Positions 58,601 through 64,000 of a stretch of 64,000 nt of DNA are shown in pieces; position 1 is the stretch's first letter, and every line of letters starts with the position of its first letter. Source of the DNA: Strix aluco. Its lineage: Eukaryota > Chordata > Aves > Strigiformes > Strigidae. The notes beneath the pieces were generated by a model. The model was given only the letters and a program-made list of their open reading frames with translations. It did no database searches and was not told where the DNA came from. The translations under genes and the position numbers were made by a program. Location: the NCBI RefSeq assembly GCF_031877795.1, contig NC_133946.1, forward strand, positions 10,205,144-10,269,143. Direction: 5' to 3'.

Positions 58601-61600
58601 CCCAGGACTCCACAGTGAACCAACTGCTAGACCAGTGATCTCATTTTAGCTGGAAGTTGCTCCGTCCTCCTGTATGCATAACACATGCAAGAGGAGGAAG
58701 AATGAAGCATTAATTCTGGCTGCCTGGCATAGGAAGTAATGCCAAGTATATGCATACTGCTAACAAATCAACAACAGTTCCCATAAATTCACATCCTTCC
58801 CTTCCTGACCACTATGGACCTTGCAATTTGCTTCCCAAACCATAGGAGACAGTACACTCCACAGTTCTGCAAATGAAGCAAAGCAGTACAAACCCAACAG
58901 CCTCTTGCTTGTTTTCAGCCCTTTATCATCGATCTGGGGAACATAATGGGTTTAGCAGAAAGTGTGCAGAGCCACTGAAAATACTGCACCAAACTGACCA
59001 TCATATTAGACCAAACTGAATGGCATAGCGCATCACACAGCAGGGACTGAGCTCTGGACAGAAGCTGGCTCCATGTGCAGAAGAAAGGTTGAAGGCCCAC
59101 AACTGACCCCTTCTTGGTTGCACAAGTAGCAATACTTACCACCCAATACCGTTTTGTGTATGCAATATAAAATGTGTGGTAGTGGAAGTAGGTGGGAAAC
59201 AGGAGCGGAGGAAGAGCTGTAAGGAAGAATTCATTATCACTGGTAATGTCATGGACTGGATGACAGATAATCAAACTGGAAGCAAAGGATCCCTAAACAG
59301 CTACTCAATATGGAGAATATTCTGAGAAGTTTTAGAGCTGTAGAATTGTCTGGATGCTATCTGTACGCATCAATGCAGGCAAACGGTAAGCAACCCAGGA
59401 GCCTGCTGACCTCCAGAGGTGAAACAAAGGTAAGACAAGAAGCTCTCTGAAGCTTGACTGGGGACAGTTCCTGCTCTTCAGCATGACAGTCTGCTACTGC
59501 TCATGTCACCTGTCAACACAGGTAGCATTGCCTTCCGTTTCCTCATGGAGAGCTGTGACCACAGCTTCTTTTAGAAAAGAGTGAAAACAAAAAGGGGTGT
59601 GGAGAATCCTGAAAAATAAGGAGAACAAGACCCCAGAAACTTAATAATCCCTTTGAGTACCACAGTAACCACAAGAAAGCAACTGACTGGTAGATACTGG
59701 TTAGGATGCTATACGGGGTTCTGAGCAACCTGATCGAGTTGAAGATGTCCCTGCTCGTTGCAGGATGGTTGGACTAGATGAGCTTTAAAGGTCCCTTCCA
59801 ACCCAAACCATTCTATGATTCTGTGCTTAGTGCCTCTAAACATTTCTAGGTCTGGCCATTAATCCAACAGTACTTACAAACCTGAGATTTCATTTCAGGC
59901 TTTTAACTGAGGAACAGCCATAGAGGAGTATTTTGAGAAGTACCTTCCACAGCCCCAAAGCTTATCTGGCTCCCCCTTCAGTTGTTCAAAGCAGGGGAAC
60001 AACAAGGATACATGTGAAATCCCTTAACTACCAGGGATTTTGGGCTAACAACTCAAACTCAACCTTCCAAATGGACATCTCACTTGTACTTAAACAAAAC
60101 AAACCAACAAAAAAACACAGACTATTCTTTAAATTTGAGTATTAGTGAAAGATGTGGTATGACACAGTAACATGGGATCACCTTCCTTAACTAGGCATTT
60201 CCAAGTTGCATATCTGAGATAAGCATATCTGAACTAACCCTGCTAGTTCTGTCTAGCCACGCGAGAGAAGAGCCATTGCTGGAGGGCAGCTCCTGGCATC
60301 CTGAGAGCTCAAGGGAGAAAACAGGTCAAATGAATCACACCTTGAAACTGCCCATTTTTTTAGGTTTAAGTTTTAGGGTTCAAATTCATATTGTTCTCTT
60401 TTCAGGCAAGCAGACCCAATTATTCTGGAGAGATGCAAGAGGTGATATCTCCTTGTTCTGCGTTGAAGTTGTGCTGCTTTGCAAAAGCAATAAAGCTTCA
60501 CTAAGATGGGGAGAAGGGGCAGGATTGTCAACCTAGAGATAAGAGCACCAACAGTGGAGAAATTGTGAATTTTTCCTCTGCTCTGCTTACACACTTTATT
60601 AGCCATAGATTGTACAGCTCACAAACAGTGCCTGGAGCCCTCATCACACTCTCACAGGTAACCTCCTTAATTATTAAGTTAAGAGTCTTTCTCCTCTGTC
60701 CAAATAGATGTAGATTTATTTTTGCAAAGCAGTACAGTTTCAAGATGACCTGGGTACCCTACACTTTTTCTACCCTGGAACAAACTTAAGCCATTTCGTT
60801 AGAAATTCTCAAGCCAAATGAATGTGTTTCAAGTCAAGAAGGGCACAGAAACCTGATCTCACATAGGATCATATGATAATTCAGGCTGGAAGGGACCTCA
60901 GGATCTCAGAGCAGTGTCAGCTATAAGGTCAGAACAGGTTACTCAGGTGTTTATCTAGTCAGGTCTTCAACTCCTCTAAAAATTAGATGCAAACTGATTA
61001 TTACGCTCTTTGATGCAGGCATCTTAGTTCTGCTCAAGTCCTACAGGTCAAAAGTAAGACCTATAAGCCCCATTAGTACCCCTCATGGTATTGCAGGAGA
61101 ATGGAGATACTCACTGATGAAGAAGTATTTGTGTTGGTGATTGTATGGCATGTATTTTTTCTTTTTGATCCCAAGCTGTGAGAAGAAACAGAAAAAAAAA
61201 AACCCTGAGGTGAAACTAAGCAATCTGCACAGGTAAGTTGCTGTTTTCCATTCATTCTGCCCCAGAGACACTTCCCACAACCCTCATTCCTACTGTCTCC
61301 CTCTTGTGTAGCTGTCCTATTAGTTTACATACATCATACACCTTTTCTATAAACCCTCATTCCATTAACGTAAGGCTTTAATGCCTTACAGCTTTGTAAA
61401 GTCCTCAGAGATAAACTGTTAAGCAAGCATGAGATTTTTCTCCAGTAGGGGAAAATAAATAAGTGGTTGCTGAAAAGTAGTTCTAGATATGACAAGCCAA
61501 AACAGAGGTAACAGCCCATAAGAAAACCCTACATTGGTATATGGTAGGAAGGAAACCGCGGTCACAGATACCACCACTGTCTGGGTTGGAACGGAATGAT

Positions 61601-63594
61601 GTGGTAAAAACTATAGCAGAACATTTCATCCATTAAAAGGTGGAGTGATCTGTAAGTTTTGATAAAAATAATTTTGAGGGTGGATAGAGGTGAATTTTAA
61701 CTGGTGAATTCCCTTGGGTTTGTGTTCTTACCACATTCATAATTCATTTTGTGAAATATTAGATACTTCAAGGCTAAGTTATATTATCAGTCAAAAATAG
61801 TCATATGTATTTTCTCTCTTCCCCCCCCCCCCCCCCCCCACTTTCTTCTCTGATTCTGTACACTTAAATGACAGTTTCATGAGGGAAAAGATCTTCTGAG
61901 GAGAAAAATATTTCACTGCTGTAGCTACTCTGGCAGGGTCTCAGTGAAGCTGCACAGCAAAAGGGGTTCAGTGTTGTCTCAGGTTGTTGGTCCTGAAAGT
62001 GGCCAAGCAGCACCAGTTGAGAACATCCCAGGTGGTCAAATGGCTTATGCCCACTAGAGGGACCTGCCACCAACTCACAGAGCTACAGGAACAGCCTTGG
62101 CTACTCAGTCCTGCTGCCTTCCACAGCAGGGCTCTGCTTTTGCCTAGAAGGCATAAACATGCCAAAGCTACCTGCATCTCTGAGCCTCAGACATTAGTAT
62201 TAAAATAATCCCAGGCCAACTGCAGACATGCTTTATATTAATGTTTACAAGTTATCTAGTAATCACTAATTACCGAGTTGTTCTACTAGGTCATTAAGTT
62301 GCTATAACCATTAATAGTCTTTTTGCTGATGGATTTTCCATCCTATATATGATGTACATACATCATGTTTAATTTATTTACAACTACTTGTCAGCTGTTC
62401 AAGATTTTTTTAAAGGAACTTAATGTGAGCTATGACCTGCTTACAAAGGCTGAAGAAAGTAGACACAGATGAAAACAATTTTTTTCCAGAAACTGTCATC
62501 ACATCGTAGTTTTAGATCTTTATGGTAGAGCGTGCTTTTTGTTGACTAAGGTGTTCTTCCCAGTTCCTGGTACATGAGTGTGCACACAGACACTGACCTC
62601 CACAGATAATTTCTTCCCCAAAGTAAACAAGAAAGGGTGCATATCAATATCAGGATCCTTCTCGAAGCAATTTGGTTTGGCATGGTGCTGGGAGTGCAGA
62701 AGAGTCCACCATTTGGCCGACGCCCCCTGTTTTAGTGAAGAACAAAGTATGGGAAGTACAATGCTTTCAGAGCCAGATTCTCTCCGATTCCCTCCTGCGC
62801 CCACTGCTGAACCCATTGTCTTCCACAGAGTCTTCAGAACACACACTTTTACAGGAAAGTCATCAAATCTAAGAAGTTTTCCACGGACAAGTACTTACAA
62901 TCAAATGGCACATCACAAACTTATGCAGCAAGTGGTTCCACTTGGTCTTCCTGAATACTGAAAGATGTCCTAAATCATGTTGTAACCATGAAGCTTGGAC
63001 CTGGAAGAGGAAAAATAAAACATTGGGAGCGGGCAAAAAGAGGAATCGGGACCAGCACAGTGCCACACCCATCCCTTGCTTTGAAATATCAAGATTTATT
63101 TCTTAGACACTGCTCCGAAGTCACAATCAGATGAAAATGAAATCCTGACACTTCTAAGGCTTTCCCCAGAATCTACCTTGCTGAAAGAATCCCAGACTAA
63201 GTTTAGTGGGAGCTCCCCATATGCAGAGTTTCTTCTTTACATCTTCTGTAAATACATGCCATATAGTGATTGTCTTCTTATGACAAAGGAGGACTATCCC
63301 AAGTAAGGAAACGTAGGGCTACAAAACTACAATAATATTATGTGTATGTAAGTTGATGCAAGGCCACGTGTACATGCTGTGGACTTAGTTGCTTACCTGG
63401 GAAATGGTCAGCACCACCAGAGAGATGATAAAGGGCATTAAGGATGTCCCAAAGTAGAGGAGGATGAGCCAAGCAGCAGTATCCAACAGGAGGATGTGAG
63501 CAAGGTGCAGGAAGAAGAAGAGTTGATTTGGGTCCAGAAGTCCCATTTTCTCAACAGTAGCACGCAATTCACGGAAGTCTTTCACCAGCATTTT
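55560..63594 (-). CDS. FADS1-like: FADS1-like front-end fatty acid desaturase (3' ten exons, 339 aa visible; 5' exons outside)
   Basis: This is a membrane fatty acid desaturase of the FADS1/FADS2 family, which uses cytochrome b5-delivered electrons to insert a front-end double bond into polyunsaturated acyl-CoA in the ER. Exons are complement(join(55560..55611, 55802..55927, 56659..56738, 57458..57554, 58208..58305, 59140..59216, 61115..61175, 62598..62726, 62899..63000, 63397..63594)). All splice sites are GT-AG and the frame is open throughout. Visible residues 1-66 hold [13 protein letters not shown] and two membrane segments. Box 1 is HDLGH (74-78), box 2 HSQHH (111-115) and box 3 QIEHH (277-281), so all box histidines are kept. 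It ends WLDAYLHK. It resembles FADS1 over FADS2 in [34 protein letters not shown] and DWVSTQLQATCNV. Second-box surroundings read [10 protein letters not shown] where FADS1 and FADS2 have WWNHxHFQHH. The cytochrome b5 exons should lie past 64000. The substrate is unknown; delta-5-like activity is only inferred. It is convergent with CAT. Confidence 0.92.
55802..55927 (-). CDS. FADS1-like: FADS1-like exon 11 equivalent (126 nt)
   Basis: The acceptor is GTTGACAG|CCTATT and the donor is GTGCA|GTAAGT. It completes the last His of QIEHH and encodes [20 protein letters not shown], then [20 protein letters not shown]. Its length equals FADS2 exon 11 as I recall it. Confidence 0.94.
56659..56738 (-). 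CDS. FADS1-like: FADS1-like exon 10 equivalent (80 nt, third histidine box)
   Basis: The acceptor is CCTCCTCTAG|CTCCAG and the donor is CATCA|GTGAGT. It encodes [20 protein letters not shown] then NFQIEH, with the third box. A second AG six bases downstream could remove Leu-Gln in frame. The first AG is preferred because it gives the family length and the conserved LQATCNV. Confidence 0.92.
57458..57554 (-). CDS. FADS1-like: FADS1-like exon 9 equivalent (97 nt)
   Basis: The acceptor is GATTGCACAG|GATGC and the donor is ACTCAG|GTAAAA. It encodes [20 protein letters not shown] followed by [16 protein letters not shown]1-type in NHIPM and DWVSTQ. Confidence 0.95.
58208..58305 (-). CDS. FADS1-like: FADS1-like exon 8 equivalent (98 nt, membrane segment)
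   Basis: The acceptor is GGTTTTGGTAG|GATTTG and the donor is ATTCAG|GTGATA. It encodes [20 protein letters not shown] then [12 protein letters not shown], a hydrophobic segment. No long ORF marks this exon; it was found from homology and exact family length. Confidence 0.9.
59140..59216 (-). CDS. FADS1-like: FADS1-like exon 7 equivalent (77 nt)
   Basis: The acceptor is TTCCTTACAG|CTCTTC and the donor is GGGTG|GTAAGT. It encodes [20 protein letters not shown] followed by KRYWV. Confidence 0.93.
59722..59823 (+). mobile_element. CR1 3' fragment in a desaturase intron
   Basis: The segment holds the CR1 3' signature: GGTTGGACTAGATGAGCTTT, then CCTTCCAACCCAAACCATTC and a TATGATTCTGTG tail. It is plus-oriented, antisense to the host gene, and severely 5'-truncated. 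Confidence 0.85.
60863..60985 (-). mobile_element. CR1-like 3' fragment, diverged
   Basis: The start GGATCATATGATAATTCAGG, then CTGGAAGGGACCTCAGGATC, is the reverse complement of a CR1 3' end. The rest is diverged, and the far boundary is approximate. Confidence 0.65.
61115..61175 (-). CDS. FADS1-like: FADS1-like exon 6 equivalent (61 nt)
   Basis: The acceptor is TTCTCACAG|CTTGGG and the donor is CATCA|GTGAGT. It encodes [20 protein letters not shown], a highly conserved FADS1 block. Confidence 0.95.
61821..61839 (+). repeat. Poly(C) run of 19
   Basis: Nineteen C in a row lie within a pyrimidine-rich tract in the intron between the second-box exon and the exon encoding [12 protein letters not shown]. 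The desaturase pre-mRNA carries this as a G19 run. Confidence 0.9.
62598..62726 (-). CDS. FADS1-like: FADS1-like exon 5 equivalent (129 nt, second histidine box)
   Basis: The acceptor is ACTAAAACAG|GGGGCG and the donor is GTGGAG|GTCAGT. It encodes [20 protein letters not shown], then [14 protein letters not shown] and TLGKKLSVE. Its 43 codons match FADS1; FADS2 has 42. The box 2 histidines are kept, while neighbouring residues differ from the family consensus. Confidence 0.94.
62899..63000 (-). CDS. FADS1-like: FADS1-like exon 4 equivalent (102 nt, first histidine box)
   Basis: The acceptor is CCTCTTCCAG|GTCCAA and the donor is TTGATT|GTAAGT. It encodes [20 protein letters not shown] and [14 protein letters not shown]. 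The first box is HDLGH, with Leu where FADS1 has Phe and FADS2 has Tyr. Confidence 0.95.
63397..63594 (-). CDS. FADS1-like: FADS1-like exon 3 equivalent (198 nt, membrane segments)
   Basis: The acceptor is TTTCCACAG|AAAATG and the donor is TCCCAG|GTAAGC. It encodes [20 protein letters not shown] and two hydrophobic stretches through [12 protein letters not shown]. The Met at codon 2 is internal, not a start: the family continues upstream into the cytochrome b5 exons. Confidence 0.94.
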
Positions 63595-63682
63595 CTGTGG
63601 AAAGCACCAGTATTATATGTTCCATGTTTATAGTGTGGCACTGCAGCCTCAAAAGCCCAGGATCACTTTAATGGAGTAAAGA

Positions 63683-63930
63683 ATCACAGAATCCCAGAAT
63701 CATCTGGGTTGGAAAAGCCCTTGAAGATCATCCAGTCCAACCATGAACCTCACCCTGACTGTTCTCAACTCCACCAGATCCCTCAGCGCTGGGTCAACCC
63801 CACTCTTCAACCCCTCCAGGGATGGGGACTCCCCCCCTGCCCTGGGCAGCCCATTCCAACGCCCAACAACCCCTTCTGCAAAGAAATACTTCCCAATAGC
63901 CAGTCTAAACCTTCCCTGGTTTAGAAACAG
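63683..63930 (-). mobile_element. CR1 LINE 3' fragment at the right edge
   Basis: Starting at the 3' end, AATCACAGAATCCCAGAATC and TGGGTTGGAAAAGCCCTTGA are the reverse complement of a CR1 tail. The rest encodes, on the minus strand, FRLAIGKYFFAEGVVGRWNG and LPRAGGESPSLEGLKSGVD. It is well preserved, probably among the younger copies here. The 5' boundary is approximate. It lies in the intron upstream of the first visible desaturase exon. Confidence 0.88.
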
Positions 63931-64000
63931 CAAAGGATCCAGCCGAATGGGTAAGAGCTGGGCTTGCACACTAGTAGACACTACAGCTTCTCTGTGTCTT
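63931..64000 (-). other. Upstream desaturase intron, right edge of window
   Basis: Short unassigned sequence lies beyond the CR1 copy. No cytochrome b5-type exon is visible here, so the missing 5' exons must be outside the window. Confidence 0.5.

Noticed and set aside
55560-63594. Reading the desaturase as a pseudogene because of its odd box surroundings
   Set aside because: All ten exons keep frame, GT-AG sites and family lengths, and all box histidines remain. A dead copy would normally show breaks.

Overview
The window is vertebrate nuclear DNA, most likely from a bird. It has long AT-rich introns, CpG-island promoters, GT-AG splicing and several CR1 retrotransposon 3' ends (ATTCTATGATTCTGTG-type tails). 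Three protein-coding genes are supported; everything else is introns, intergenic DNA and repeats. I name no species.

Left part (1-5.4 kb, minus strand): coding exon 1 of ABTB2, an ankyrin-repeat/BTB protein, reads leftwards from a CpG-island promoter. It ends at a clean splice donor, so 1-3554 is the start of ABTB2 intron 1 and the remaining exons lie outside the window.

Middle (5.4-27 kb): about 22 kb of intergenic DNA separates the divergent ABTB2 and CAT promoters. It carries a 5'-truncated CR1 copy (about 10.8-12.04 kb), a few microsatellites, and an unclassified CpG-containing stretch near 13.9-14.75 kb.

Centre (27.0-45.8 kb, plus strand): a complete catalase gene, CAT. Thirteen coding exons join in frame to give 528 residues. 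The haem pocket (His75, Ser114, Asn148, Arg354, Tyr358), the NADPH-site residues checked and a C-terminal Ser-Asn-Leu of the animal-catalase peroxisomal type are intact. The promoter is a TATA-less CpG island and a polyadenylation signal lies at 45747.

Right part (55.3-64 kb, minus strand): the last ten exons of a front-end fatty acid desaturase that resembles FADS1 more than FADS2, arranged tail to tail with CAT. I reconstructed all ten from homology and splice sites. They join without frameshift or stop (339 residues), keep all histidine-box histidines, and match vertebrate FADS1/2 exon lengths as I recall them. The 5' exons that should encode the cytochrome b5 domain lie beyond 64000. Its place beside CAT, not in the FADS1-FADS2-FEN1 cluster, marks it as a separate paralogue. 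It has unusual residues around the second histidine box.

The 10 kb between CAT and the desaturase has no recognisable gene but holds a degenerate TTAGGG-like tract at 52.46-52.57 kb. I found no CRISPR array, tRNA, rRNA or prokaryote-type system. The desaturase paralogue is the most interesting item.
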